Assembly: GCA_013002285.1 (NCBI GenBank) | Contig: JABDKJ010000078.1 | Span: 133,131-197,130, forward strand | Source: Flavobacteriales bacterium | Lineage (GTDB): Bacteria; Bacteroidota; Bacteroidia; Flavobacteriales; JABDKJ01 | Reading direction: 5' to 3' | DNA length: 64,000 bases | Shown here: piece after piece, positions 1 through 7,558 of the stretch | Numbering within the stretch: position 1 is the stretch's first letter | Layout of the letters: the number at the start of each line of letters is the position of its first letter | Notes under the pieces: generated by a model | Database searches by the model: none | What the model saw: the letters and a program-made list of their open reading frames with translations, nothing else | What the model was told of the DNA's origin: nothing | Program-made: the position numbers and the translations under genes

Positions 1-2
1 AA

Positions 3-512
3 TGGCCTGTAAAAGAGGACGGTTCAGATACGAAACTCCTTCATATTGATGAATTTAAAAGAGGAAAAGGTGCCTTTTCATTTCACCCATTCAAGGAAAG
101 TAATGAGATCGAAAAACACGGAAAGGACTATCCTTATATCATCACTACCAATAGAGAACTTGAGCATTACAATTGCGGTGCAATGACACGTAGAACGGGT
201 AATGTCGAGATCCTTACTGAAGATGTGCTCTTGATCAATCCGGAGGATGCAAAGAAAGAGAGCATTAATGATGGAGACTTTGTTTGTGTTGAATCTCCAA
301 GAGGAAAAGTGGATATCAAAGCGGTAGTGACAGATGAGGTGAGGCCGGGAATCTTGAGTTCAACCTTCCACTTTCCAGATATCATGCTCAATTTAATTAC
401 AAGCGATGAATCTTGTTCTGAGGCCATGTGTCCAGAGTACAAAGTTGTGAGTTGCAGGATCAGAAAAAGCAAAGGAGACAAAAAGAGAATTGCAGAAGCA
501 GTTACTGCGTAA
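3..512 (+). CDS. fdhF: Formate dehydrogenase-like molybdopterin oxidoreductase, C-terminal part (5' end outside window)
   Basis: The reading frame is open from the window edge and ends at 512, so only about the last 170 residues are present. The visible part matches the C-terminal molybdopterin-dinucleotide-binding domain of the formate dehydrogenase alpha / DMSO reductase superfamily: a YPYIITTNRELEHYNCG stretch followed at once by MTRRTG is the family's cofactor-contact signature. Near the end, FHFPDIMLNLITSD resembles the segment that in this family precedes the C-terminal sheet. The catalytic Cys/Sec region and the iron-sulfur domains lie upstream and cannot be judged. By family knowledge it would oxidise formate, or act in a related cytoplasmic molybdoenzyme. 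No terminator is obvious before the next gene, only a short CTGAC/GTCAG dyad just after the stop. Confidence 0.85.
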   Translation, partial: WPVKEDGSDTKLLHIDEFKRGKGAFSFHPFKESNEIEKHGKDYPYIITTNRELEHYNCGAMTRRTGNVEILTEDVLLINPEDAKKESINDGDFVCVESPRGKVDIKAVVTDEVRPGILSSTFHFPDIMLNLITSDESCSEAMCPEYKVVSCRIRKSKGDKKRIAEAVTA

Positions 513-585
513 TAACTGACGCAAGTCAGAACATCCTAGAACAGGTATCAACGGTAAATACCATTAAGTCATCTAAATTGCATTG

Positions 586-1818
586 ATGAGCGAAGAGAAA
601 ACTTCTCTTAAGAGAAGTCTCGGTTTAGGTCTATTGATCTTGTACGGTGTGGGGACCATGCTCGGTGCAGGCATTTATGTACTTGTTGGCAAGGTTGCTG
701 GCTATGCTGGAATGCACGCTCCACTTTCTTTTATTGCAGCGGCAATAGTTGCTGCTTTCACAGCACTTTCATATTCTCAATTATCATCGATGATCCCCAA
801 GAGTGCAGGGGAAGTTGCCTTCGTAGAGGCAGGGTTCAAAAAGCGATATTTGGCTTCTATCGTTGGCTGGTTAGTTGTGTTTTCTGGAGTTGTTTCTTCT
901 GCAAGTCTGGCAACAGGGTTTGCCGGATATTTGGACACCTTCATTGTATTGCCGCATAACTTTGTTGAGTTTTTGGTTATTCTCGTTTTGGGTTTGGTAG
1001 CCATTTGGGGGATCCAGGAATCTATCATTTTAGCTTCAGTAATTTCTATTATCGAGGTCGGAGGTCTTATCTTGATCATAGTCGTGAGTGGACACCATTT
1101 GTCCGACCTTCCTCAAAGGTGGGAAGAGGTGAATTTATTCAGTGGAAAAGGGGACTATAGTGGCTTTCTTCTAGGTTCGTTCTTGGCCTTTTTTGCGTTC
1201 ATCGGATTTGAGGATCTGGCGAATATTGCGGAGGAATCAAAGAACCCACAGAAGAATTTACCTATAAGTATCTTGGTATCACTCGCGATCGTTACAGTGC
1301 TATACATTGTTATTTCACTGATCTCGGTCTTAGCCTTACCTCTTGATGAACTGGCTGCAAGTGATGCGCCATTGGCGGATATTGTAAAACAGGAAAGCGC
1401 AAGACTACCAGCCATAATGAGCGTGATCAGTATGATCGCAGTTGTGAATGGAGTGCTTATCCAGGTGATCATGTGTTCACGTGTACTTTATGGAATGTCG
1501 CGCCAGGGACTTACAAAAGAAATTTTTGGGAGAGTCTCAAAAAAGACAAGAACACCGATCCAGGCCACAACAACAGTCCTTTTTTTAGTGCTTTTTGCCG
1601 CCCTTCTTCTTCCGATCGTAACATTGGCAAACACAACTAGCTATATAATCCTGTTTGTATTTGTAATGGTCAATGGCGCACTTATTCTTTTGCATAAAAG
1701 AAAGGAAGAAAAAAGCGGGAAATATATTCGAGTGCCAAAGTGGGTGCCATGGGTAGGGCTGACCCTGTGTTTGTTTTTTCTAGTGCTGAAGACCTACATC
1801 GAGATCACGGGGGCTTAG
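586..1818 (+). CDS. APC-family amino acid permease
   Basis: A 410-residue polytopic membrane protein. The N-terminus has the glycine-rich first-helix signature of the amino acid-polyamine-organocation family (GTMLGAGIYVLVG), and about eleven hydrophobic segments follow. The IGFEDLANIAEESKNP stretch is the conserved helix 6 / loop region of cationic amino acid transporter-like members. The start is the ATG at 586; a TTG one codon earlier is possible. It probably imports amino acids by proton or sodium symport, but the substrate cannot be read from sequence. It is convergent with the DUF3109 gene, only one base separating the two stop codons, so transcription from the two sides must collide or overlap here. 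Confidence 0.88.
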   Translation: MSEEKTSLKRSLGLGLLILYGVGTMLGAGIYVLVGKVAGYAGMHAPLSFIAAAIVAAFTALSYSQLSSMIPKSAGEVAFVEAGFKKRYLASIVGWLVVFSGVVSSASLATGFAGYLDTFIVLPHNFVEFLVILVLGLVAIWGIQESIILASVISIIEVGGLILIIVVSGHHLSDLPQRWEEVNLFSGKGDYSGFLLGSFLAFFAFIGFEDLANIAEESKNPQKNLPISILVSLAIVTVLYIVISLISVLALPLDELAASDAPLADIVKQESARLPAIMSVISMIAVVNGVLIQVIMCSRVLYGMSRQGLTKEIFGRVSKKTRTPIQATTTVLFLVLFAALLLPIVTLANTTSYIILFVFVMVNGALILLHKRKEEKSGKYIRVPKWVPWVGLTLCLFFLVLKTYIEITGA

Positions 1819-1819
1819 G

Positions 1820-2386
1820 TCATTCTCTATTCCCAAAAGCGAATTCTAACTTCTCATAGAACTCTTCTCCAAAGGCTCTTATCAAAGCATCCTTGCAAAA
1901 TTTGTATATCGGCATTTGCAGTTTGGTACCACATTCACAAGCTGGTTCACAGATAGGCCACTTGTGATAATTCATTCCCAAGTATTCACTTAGCTGCTTT
2001 GTTCGGATAGGGTAGAGATGACAGGAGATCGGTTTTCTGAATTCACTGGCTCCATCGAAATAGGCTTTCTCAATACCACAACCTGCAATGCCATTTTCAT
2101 CAAAGATGGTGTACGCACATTCTTTCCCGTCTCTAAGAGTAGTTACCCATTCTCCATCAGAGTCTTGTGTGTATTTACCTTGCTCCTCAATAGCTGCTGC
2201 TCCTTCTTCTCTCAAATAGGGTTTTACATCTTCGAAAATGTCATCCAAAATGGACAGTTCTTCATCTGTAAGTGGTGCTCCACTTTCTCCTTGAACACAG
2301 CAAGCTCCCTTGCATGCATTGAGATCACATACAAAGTGTTTGTCAAAGAGGTCTTCGGAAATAAGTTTATCGTCAATGAGTATCAC
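1820..2386 (-). CDS. DUF3109 family cysteine-rich protein
   Basis: A 188-residue cytoplasmic protein beginning with GTG. The N-terminal motif CDLNACKGACC, a single Cys in GIAGCGIEKAY, then PISCHLYPIRT and PICEPACECGT give the Cys pattern of DUF3109, which is related to the YkgJ-type putative Fe-S or zinc-binding proteins. It is common in Bacteroidota and has no established function. The tail PIYKFCKDALIRAFGEEFYEKLE also fits the family. A metal-cluster or oxidoreductase role is inference from the cysteines only. Confidence 0.85.
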   Translation of the reverse strand: MILIDDKLISEDLFDKHFVCDLNACKGACCVQGESGAPLTDEELSILDDIFEDVKPYLREEGAAAIEEQGKYTQDSDGEWVTTLRDGKECAYTIFDENGIAGCGIEKAYFDGASEFRKPISCHLYPIRTKQLSEYLGMNYHKWPICEPACECGTKLQMPIYKFCKDALIRAFGEEFYEKLEFAFGNRE

Positions 2387-2454
2387 GAAACGAAGGTATG
2401 TTTTTCTTAAGCTTTCATTTAGTCTTATTCTTAAACTTAAATATCTTCGCGCCC

Positions 2455-3984
2455 ATGTCAGAAGATATCTTCAAAAAAGTGATCTCTCATGCCAAGGAGC
2501 ATGGTTTTGTTTTCCAGTCTAGTGAGATCTATGATGGCCTAAGCGCTACCTATGACTATGGCCAGAATGGAGTTGAGCTAAAGAACAACATCAAGAAATA
2601 TTGGTGGGCTGCCATGGTGCAAATGAACGAGAATGTAGTTGGACTGGACGCTGCTATTTTTATGCATCCTACGACATGGAAAGCAAGTGGTCACGTAGAT
2701 GCCTTTAATGACCCACTGATCGATAATAAGGATTCAAAAAAGAGGTATAGAGCTGATGTATTGATCGAGGATCATATGGCTAAGTATGAGGCCAAGATCG
2801 AAAAAGATGTTGCAAAAGGAAAGAAGAGGTTCGGGGACGATTTTGACGAAAAACAATTCAGGGAAACAAACCCAAATGTGCTCAGGAACAAAGCGAAGAT
2901 CGATGAGATAAACGCTAAGTTCAAGTCTGCTATGGAAGCAGATGACCTTGCAGCAGTAAAAACACTGATCGAAGAATTAGAGATCGCTTGTCCCGTGTCC
3001 GGTTCAAAGAATTGGACAGATGTTAGGCAATTCAATTTGATGTTCGGTACAGAGTTAGGTTCAGTGGCAGGGGACGCTTCTACGATCTACTTAAGGCCGG
3101 AAACGGCACAAGGTATTTTCGTGAATTTCTTGAACGTACAAAAGTCGGGTAGGATGAAGATCCCATTTGGTATTGCCCAGATAGGAAAGGCATTCAGGAA
3201 CGAGATCGTTGCCAGGCAATTCATTTTCAGAATGCGTGAATTCGAACAAATGGAAATGCAATTTTTCATTAAGCCGGGAACGCAGAAGGAGTGGTATGAG
3301 AAGTGGAAAGAGCAAAGAATGAAATGGCATTCTGCTCTTGGAATGGGAGATGAGAATTACCGCTTTCACGATCATATGAAATTGGCGCACTATGCAGATG
3401 CCGCTTGTGATATCGAATTCAAATTCCCATTTGGGTTTAAAGAGTTGGAAGGGATCCATTCGCGAACGGATTTTGATCTTAGTCAACACGAAGAACATTC
3501 TGGAAAAAAGCTCCAGTACTTCGACCCGGAGGACAACAAGAACTACGTCCCATATGTAGTTGAAACATCTATCGGTTTGGACAGAATGTTCCTTGCCGTG
3601 CTTTCAAATTCACTCAAAGAAGAAGACCTTGGAGATGGAACAAGTCGTGTGGTCTTGAGCGTGCCACCTGCTTTGGCACCTTATAAAGTGGCCGTGCTAC
3701 CACTTCTTAAGAAAGATGGATTACCAGAAAAGGCGAGAGAGATCATGGACAATTTAAAGTTCGATCATCAATGTCTCTATGAAGAAAAGGATACTATAGG
3801 AAAAAGATACAGAAGGAATGATGCGATCGGCACGCCCTATTGCGTAACAGTAGACCACCAAACTTTAGAAGACAATACTGTAACAATTCGTGAAAGAGAC
3901 AGCATGGACCAAGAACGGGTTTCAATTGAAAAACTAGCTGGGATCATTGAGGAAAAAGTAAGTATGAGAAAGTTATTGGTGTAG
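2455..3984 (+). CDS. glyS: Glycine--tRNA ligase (dimeric alpha2 type)
   Basis: A 509-residue class II aminoacyl-tRNA synthetase that charges tRNA-Gly. It shows the eukaryote/archaeal-like single-chain form: an N-terminal glycine-recognition region (YDGLSATYDYGQNGVELK), motif 2-like FRNEIVARQFIFRMREFEQMEMQ (quoted in part: residues around IVARQFIFRMREF), motif 3-like VVETSIGLDRMFLAVL, and a C-terminal anticodon-binding domain. A coiled insertion around residues 90-150 separates motifs 1 and 2. The frame is open 19 codons further upstream but that part is a hydrophobic non-homologous stretch; ATG 2455 gives the usual start (MSEDIFKKV). A TATCTTCG box lies six bases upstream of that ATG, so the mRNA may be nearly leaderless. 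Confidence 0.95.
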   Translation: MSEDIFKKVISHAKEHGFVFQSSEIYDGLSATYDYGQNGVELKNNIKKYWWAAMVQMNENVVGLDAAIFMHPTTWKASGHVDAFNDPLIDNKDSKKRYRADVLIEDHMAKYEAKIEKDVAKGKKRFGDDFDEKQFRETNPNVLRNKAKIDEINAKFKSAMEADDLAAVKTLIEELEIACPVSGSKNWTDVRQFNLMFGTELGSVAGDASTIYLRPETAQGIFVNFLNVQKSGRMKIPFGIAQIGKAFRNEIVARQFIFRMREFEQMEMQFFIKPGTQKEWYEKWKEQRMKWHSALGMGDENYRFHDHMKLAHYADAACDIEFKFPFGFKELEGIHSRTDFDLSQHEEHSGKKLQYFDPEDNKNYVPYVVETSIGLDRMFLAVLSNSLKEEDLGDGTSRVVLSVPPALAPYKVAVLPLLKKDGLPEKAREIMDNLKFDHQCLYEEKDTIGKRYRRNDAIGTPYCVTVDHQTLEDNTVTIRERDSMDQERVSIEKLAGIIEEKVSMRKLLV

Positions 3985-4010
3985 ATATCCGATAAACTTT
4001 TCACTCTGTG

Positions 4011-4145
4011 CTAATTATCCCTGTCCTCAAAAGTTTCGTTCTTTTTGTCCTCCACTCTTTTTACGATAAAGTAGATCAGCGCTATTCCGCAGCCCAGAAA
4101 AAAAAGTACTTGCAATGCCACTATTATTATTGGTATAGTATCCAT
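4011..4145 (-). CDS. Small single-pass membrane protein (44 aa)
   Basis: A short frame that is easily missed: 44 residues, starting at the ATG whose first base is 4145, only two bases after the stop codon of the YbjQ gene on the same strand. The protein is one hydrophobic helix (about residues 4-28, VALQVLFFLGCGIALIYFIV) followed by a highly charged tail (KRVEDKKNETFEDRDN). The clean TM-plus-charged-tail layout and the near-zero spacing to the upstream gene argue for a real translated gene in one operon with ybjQ. I do not recognise a family. A role as a membrane partner of the YbjQ protein is inference from position. Confidence 0.6.
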   Translation of the reverse strand: MDTIPIIIVALQVLFFLGCGIALIYFIVKRVEDKKNETFEDRDN

Positions 4146-4147
4146 TA

Positions 4148-4459
4148 TTAAAATTTTACCGCTGTTCCATAAGCTAAGATCTCAGATGCTCCTTGCATGA
4201 TCATAGATGTTGTTATCCGAATGTTCACTACACCATCAGCTCCTAGTCTTTGAGCATCTTGTATCAATCTTTGAAGTGCTTCTTCTCTGGCCTGAGCCTG
4301 TAACTTAGTGTACTCAGAGATCTCTCCACCAACTATATTTTTCAATCCTGCAAATATGTCTCTTCCAATGTTTCTGGCTCGCACTGTGCTTCCGCGTGCT
4401 ATTCCAATAACTTCAGATATCTGTTTTCCAGGTATTGTTTCTGTCGTTGTAACTATCAT
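4148..4459 (-). CDS. YbjQ / UPF0145 family protein
   Basis: A 103-residue protein of the YbjQ (UPF0145) family, small pentamer-forming proteins once annotated as heavy-metal-binding. Typical features are the N-terminal TTTETIPGK start, EVIGIARGSTVRARNIGRD, a central helix YTKLQAQAREEALQRL, and GADGVVNIRITTS followed by EILAYGTAVKF at the C-terminus. Length is normal for the family. The biochemical role is not established. It is divergent from the HemD-like gene (start about 90 bases away) and is followed, two bases after its stop, by a 44-residue membrane protein. Confidence 0.85.
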   Translation of the reverse strand: MIVTTTETIPGKQISEVIGIARGSTVRARNIGRDIFAGLKNIVGGEISEYTKLQAQAREEALQRLIQDAQRLGADGVVNIRITTSMIMQGASEILAYGTAVKF

Positions 4460-4550
4460 TTAATTTCTCTTTTCCTAAATATACAAATGGTGTAGACACC
4501 TACTCATCAAAAATGTTAAGCGGTCTTTAGGAGGGATAATTGCAATAAAA

Positions 4551-5777
4551 TTGCGTCTTTCGCGACCCCAAATGGTATCATTATACATAGAGCCCCAAAA
4601 TTTTGACAAGCGCAATATGTTGTCGCTTGCAAATGGAAGTAAGGTATCCGTACCAGATGAATTGCTCCAAAGCCAGCTGCAGATCTTGCGTTCAGATTGC
4701 GAATGGGTTTTGAATAAGAAAGGTTCATCGGATGGTTTTGATGCCATAGTCTCTCTAAATAGTACGCATGCCAAGTCATTGCCTGATCAACTTAAAAAAG
4801 TAGAAGTTCACCCGAGCCTGGTTTTGACGTCCCAAATGGATAACGAACTGCGCTTCAAATACGATGATCTAACTGAAGAGAACAGAGCAGAATTATTGGA
4901 TCTTGAGAAAGAGGTCACTAAAACCATACTCAAGAAATTTCCAGGATCACAAGTGGGTGTCTACGCAGAGATAGGAGATGAAAAAGAAGGCCACAAAAAG
5001 AATAAAATTTGGATAGCGGTTTTAAAAAAGGGAGGAAAAAGCCCATTGCTTTTTCATTTTTCTTCAGGAGACAAAGACCAACTTGCTAAACGAGCCATTG
5101 AAAAACTGTCTGCAGTAAAGCCGATGAATGTCTTTATTACTAGAGACTTGAATGAAAATGATGGCTTGAAAACTGCTTTGCAAAACAACGGTTTTGATAT
5201 CAAAGGAAAAGCACTTATAGAGCATAAAGGGGTTGAAATGAAGAAACTTCCAGTTACAGGGTGGATCTTCTTTTCCAATAAACGTGCAGTGAAATACTTC
5301 TTTTTACAAAAACCCGATATCGGAAAAAGTAAGGTCGCAGCTATAAGTAAATTGGTAGCGGATGAGATCAGAAAATATGGTTCGCGAGCAGAATTTATCG
5401 GAGGCTCAGATTCGAGCATGGTTGCCAGACAATTCAACAATGTAGCTGGTAAGGCTAGAGTGCTATTTCCAAAGGGAAGAGGCGATGGTAGTATCGTTCA
5501 GCAGCACAATAGACCGGAAACCAACATAGACATATTTGTTTATGAGACCATAAACAATGAAAAACACAAGATACCTAAAAGTGATGTTGTCGTTTTCACT
5601 TCTCCTGTAAATGTGCTGGCCTATTTACAACAGAACACGCTAAAGAATGAGAAAGTGATCGCTTATGGCGATGCCACTTTTAATACGCTACGTGCGAAAA
5701 AAGTACTCACCATATTCCCTACTCACTCGTTTGATAATATTGGGATCATAAGGGCGATATACGCTGCTAGCGTCTAG
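4551..5777 (+). CDS. hemD: Uroporphyrinogen-III synthase (HemD) fused to a truncated, degenerate HemC remnant
   Basis: The C-terminal half (about residues 191-408) matches Bacteroidota-type uroporphyrinogen-III synthase: NVFITRDLNENDGL, TGWIFFSNKRAVKYFF, a KVAAISKLVADEIRKYG segment, and SDVVVFTSPVNVLAYL. This enzyme closes hydroxymethylbilane to uroporphyrinogen III in haem and sirohaem synthesis. The N-terminal half looks like hydroxymethylbilane synthase from about its domain 2 onward (ANGSKVSVPDELLQSQLQIL aligns with the GTSSLRRQAQL region; KKFPGSQVGVYAE with the cofactor Cys region). Domain 1 is absent, the paired arginines are replaced, and the dipyrromethane Cys is missing, so the HemC part should be inactive. 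Start is uncertain: TTG 4551, ATG 4587-region alternatives, or ATT 4539 after a GGAGGG; the frame is blocked by a stop at 4476. Confidence 0.75.
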   Translation: MRLSRPQMVSLYIEPQNFDKRNMLSLANGSKVSVPDELLQSQLQILRSDCEWVLNKKGSSDGFDAIVSLNSTHAKSLPDQLKKVEVHPSLVLTSQMDNELRFKYDDLTEENRAELLDLEKEVTKTILKKFPGSQVGVYAEIGDEKEGHKKNKIWIAVLKKGGKSPLLFHFSSGDKDQLAKRAIEKLSAVKPMNVFITRDLNENDGLKTALQNNGFDIKGKALIEHKGVEMKKLPVTGWIFFSNKRAVKYFFLQKPDIGKSKVAAISKLVADEIRKYGSRAEFIGGSDSSMVARQFNNVAGKARVLFPKGRGDGSIVQQHNRPETNIDIFVYETINNEKHKIPKSDVVVFTSPVNVLAYLQQNTLKNEKVIAYGDATFNTLRAKKVLTIFPTHSFDNIGIIRAIYAASV

Positions 5778-5779
5778 AT

Positions 5780-6145
5780 CTATTTGATCACTTTCTTGAT
5801 CACCTTTATCTCTTTTCCATCTCCTTCTTGCATTATCTCTTCGCTCATCTCTACTTCAACTTCCATTTCATCACCGTTCTTTATGATCTTTATCTCTCCT
5901 CCATCAATGCTTATGGTGGTATCACCCTCAAATGAGCTATCACTTAATTCTTTGATGATCACCGTGTGCTCTCCATCTCCACCTTTGAACATCATGGTTT
6001 CTCCTCCCTTTTCTATCCATACGTTTTCTCCATGCATGCCCTTATGCATTCTGGGTCCTTTATGACCGGTGATCCTTCCAAGTAAAAACCCTAGAATTAA
6101 AAAAATGATCCCAAAAACAAGGACCTTTGTCCATTCGCCTTTCAT
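5780..6145 (-). CDS. Membrane-anchored hypothetical protein
   Basis: A 121-residue protein with one N-terminal transmembrane helix (VLVFGIIFLILGFLLG, about residues 8-24) and a Gly/Glu/Lys-rich soluble part whose short alternating segments (TMMFKGG, TVIIKEL, TTISIDGG, EIKIIKNG) suggest a small beta-structure. The acidic EVEVEMSEE and the lysine-rich end (KEIKVIKKVIK) are notable. The frame continues upstream to 6190, but ATG 6145 gives a sensible N-terminus and lies 20 bases after a TACATTTG box. It is convergent with the HemD gene, two bases apart. I do not recognise a family and assign no function. Confidence 0.65.
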   Translation of the reverse strand: MKGEWTKVLVFGIIFLILGFLLGRITGHKGPRMHKGMHGENVWIEKGGETMMFKGGDGEHTVIIKELSDSSFEGDTTISIDGGEIKIIKNGDEMEVEVEMSEEIMQEGDGKEIKVIKKVIK

Positions 6146-6165
6146 AATTATTGTTGTTTGTACTT

Positions 6166-6173
6166 CAAATGTA
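6166..6173 (-). promoter_or_regulatory. Candidate -7 box (TAnnTTTG) for the 5780-6145 gene
   Basis: On the minus strand this reads TACATTTG, an exact match to the Bacteroidota -7 consensus TAnnTTTG, 20 bases before ATG 6145. A TTG lies 14 bases further upstream, somewhat short for the usual -33 spacing. Confidence 0.4.
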
Positions 6174-6301
6174 CGTAAGCACTTAAACAATAGGAGGGTT
6201 GCAGGGTTCTATTTTCAAGATCTTAGCGTGAATTAGGTTATATTGAATTTTAGCTTAGGATAAGCGAATAAGCGTTACATAATGGTTAATTTCGCAGCCC
6301 C

Positions 6302-6721
6302 ATGACGATTGGAGAAAGACAAGAAGAGATCATAGAGGAGTTTTCAATGTTCCAAGACTGGATGTCGAAGTATGAATACATCATAGACCTGGGAAAAGAA
6401 CTTCCATTAATAGATGATGAGAAGAAAACCGAAGAGAACATCATCAAAGGCTGTCAATCCAGGGTTTGGTTAGATGCGAATATGAAAAGAGACAAAATTG
6501 TCTTCACTGCAGACAGCGATGCCATTATTACGAAAGGATTGATCGCTTTGATGGTAAGGGTATTGTCAAAAAGCAAGCCTGCGGACGTTGTAAATGCAGA
6601 CCTTTATTTTGTGGATAAGATAGGATTGAAAGAGCATCTTTCGCCAACAAGAAGCAATGGACTTTTGGCGATGATCAAACAAATGAAAATGTACAGTTTG
6701 GCTTTTCAGGCAAAATCATAA
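6302..6721 (+). CDS. sufE: SufE family cysteine desulfurase activator
   Basis: A 139-residue SufE homologue. SufE accepts persulfide sulfur from the SufS cysteine desulfurase and passes it to the SUF scaffold. The acceptor Cys is C51 in IIKGCQSRVWL, the family's signature; upstream LGKELPLIDDEKKTEEN and the C-terminal LSPTRSNGLLAMIKQMK also fit. The start is the ATG at 6302, six bases after a TAATTTCG box, which again suggests a very short leader. It heads a three-gene iron-sulfur operon with the MIP18-family and DUF2480 genes. SufS and SufBCD are not in the window. Confidence 0.92.
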   Translation: MTIGERQEEIIEEFSMFQDWMSKYEYIIDLGKELPLIDDEKKTEENIIKGCQSRVWLDANMKRDKIVFTADSDAIITKGLIALMVRVLSKSKPADVVNADLYFVDKIGLKEHLSPTRSNGLLAMIKQMKMYSLAFQAKS

Positions 6722-6733
6722 TTATGATCTCAA

Positions 6734-7048
6734 TTGAGCAGTAAGAAAGACATAGAGAACAAAGCGATAGATGTTCTAAAAACCATCTTCGATCCAGAGA
6801 TCCCCGTCAATATTTACGACCTCGGGCTCATATATGAGGTCAAAGCCAATGATGAGAACAAAGTGGATGTTGAAATGACATTGACTTCTCCGAATTGTCC
6901 GGTGGCCGAAAGCCTGCCTTTAGAAGTAGAGAATAAGATCAGGTTTTTGGACGAAGTAGAAGACTGTAAAGTGAACATTGTGTTTGATCCACCTTGGGAT
7001 CAGGAAATGATGAGCGAAGAAGCCAAATACGAATTAGGACTTTTGTAA
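6734..7048 (+). CDS. MIP18/DUF59 family iron-sulfur cluster assembly protein (SufT-like)
   Basis: A 104-residue DUF59 protein. The signature is DPEIPVNIYDLGLIYEV at the N-terminus, then MTLTSPNCPVAESLP with the conserved Cys, and VNIVFDPPWDQEMMSEEAK at the end. By family knowledge these proteins help mature Fe-S proteins. The start is taken as TTG 6734; the ATG at 6724 is in another frame and stops after six codons. The gene follows sufE by 12 bases and its stop codon overlaps the DUF2480 start (TAATG), which indicates translational coupling. Confidence 0.9.
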   Translation: MSSKKDIENKAIDVLKTIFDPEIPVNIYDLGLIYEVKANDENKVDVEMTLTSPNCPVAESLPLEVENKIRFLDEVEDCKVNIVFDPPWDQEMMSEEAKYELGLL

Positions 7049-7557
7049 TGGATGAGATCGTAAACAAAGTCGCGCAAAGTGGTCTGATCAATTTAGACAT
7101 TAAGGATCTTAGGCCGAAAGGAGAAAGAGTTCTTATAGACCTCAAAGATGTTTTATGGCAGGGTATGGCACTTAAGGAAAAAGATTTTCGAGCATACATC
7201 AAAGAAACAGACTGGTCTGTATATCAAGATAAATTCGTTGCCATTCAATGTAGCGTGGATGCTATTATCCCAAGTTGGGCCTATATGCTTTTAGGAACGG
7301 CCTTAGAAGGAATTGCGAAGACTAGTGTAATAGGTGACCTAAATAGATTAGAAGAAACGCTTTTTAAGGACTTTATCTCCTCATGGGATGTGTCCAAGTA
7401 TAAAAACGAACGATTGATAATAAAAGGTTGTAGCGATGTTTTCATTCCACGAAGTGCCTATTTTCAGATCTCCGAAAAGCTGAAGCCAACGGTAAAGTCA
7501 TTGATGTTTGGAGAGCCCTGCTCAACGGTCCCTGTTTATAAGGCTCCGAAGCAATAG
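7048..7557 (+). CDS. DUF2480 family protein
   Basis: A 169-residue protein of DUF2480, a family found in Bacteroidota next to SUF genes. It begins MDEIVNKVAQSGLINLDI and contains LKDVLWQGMALKEKDFR, VDAIIPSWAYMLLG, IKGCSDVFIPRSAYFQI and a C-terminal Cys in MFGEPCSTVPVYK. The two cysteines late in the protein could be functional, but the biochemical role is unknown. The in-frame extension to 6994 lies inside the upstream gene and is rejected in favour of the coupled ATG. Its position third in the sufE operon links it to iron-sulfur assembly by context only. Confidence 0.85.
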   Translation: MDEIVNKVAQSGLINLDIKDLRPKGERVLIDLKDVLWQGMALKEKDFRAYIKETDWSVYQDKFVAIQCSVDAIIPSWAYMLLGTALEGIAKTSVIGDLNRLEETLFKDFISSWDVSKYKNERLIIKGCSDVFIPRSAYFQISEKLKPTVKSLMFGEPCSTVPVYKAPKQ

Positions 7558-7558
7558 G

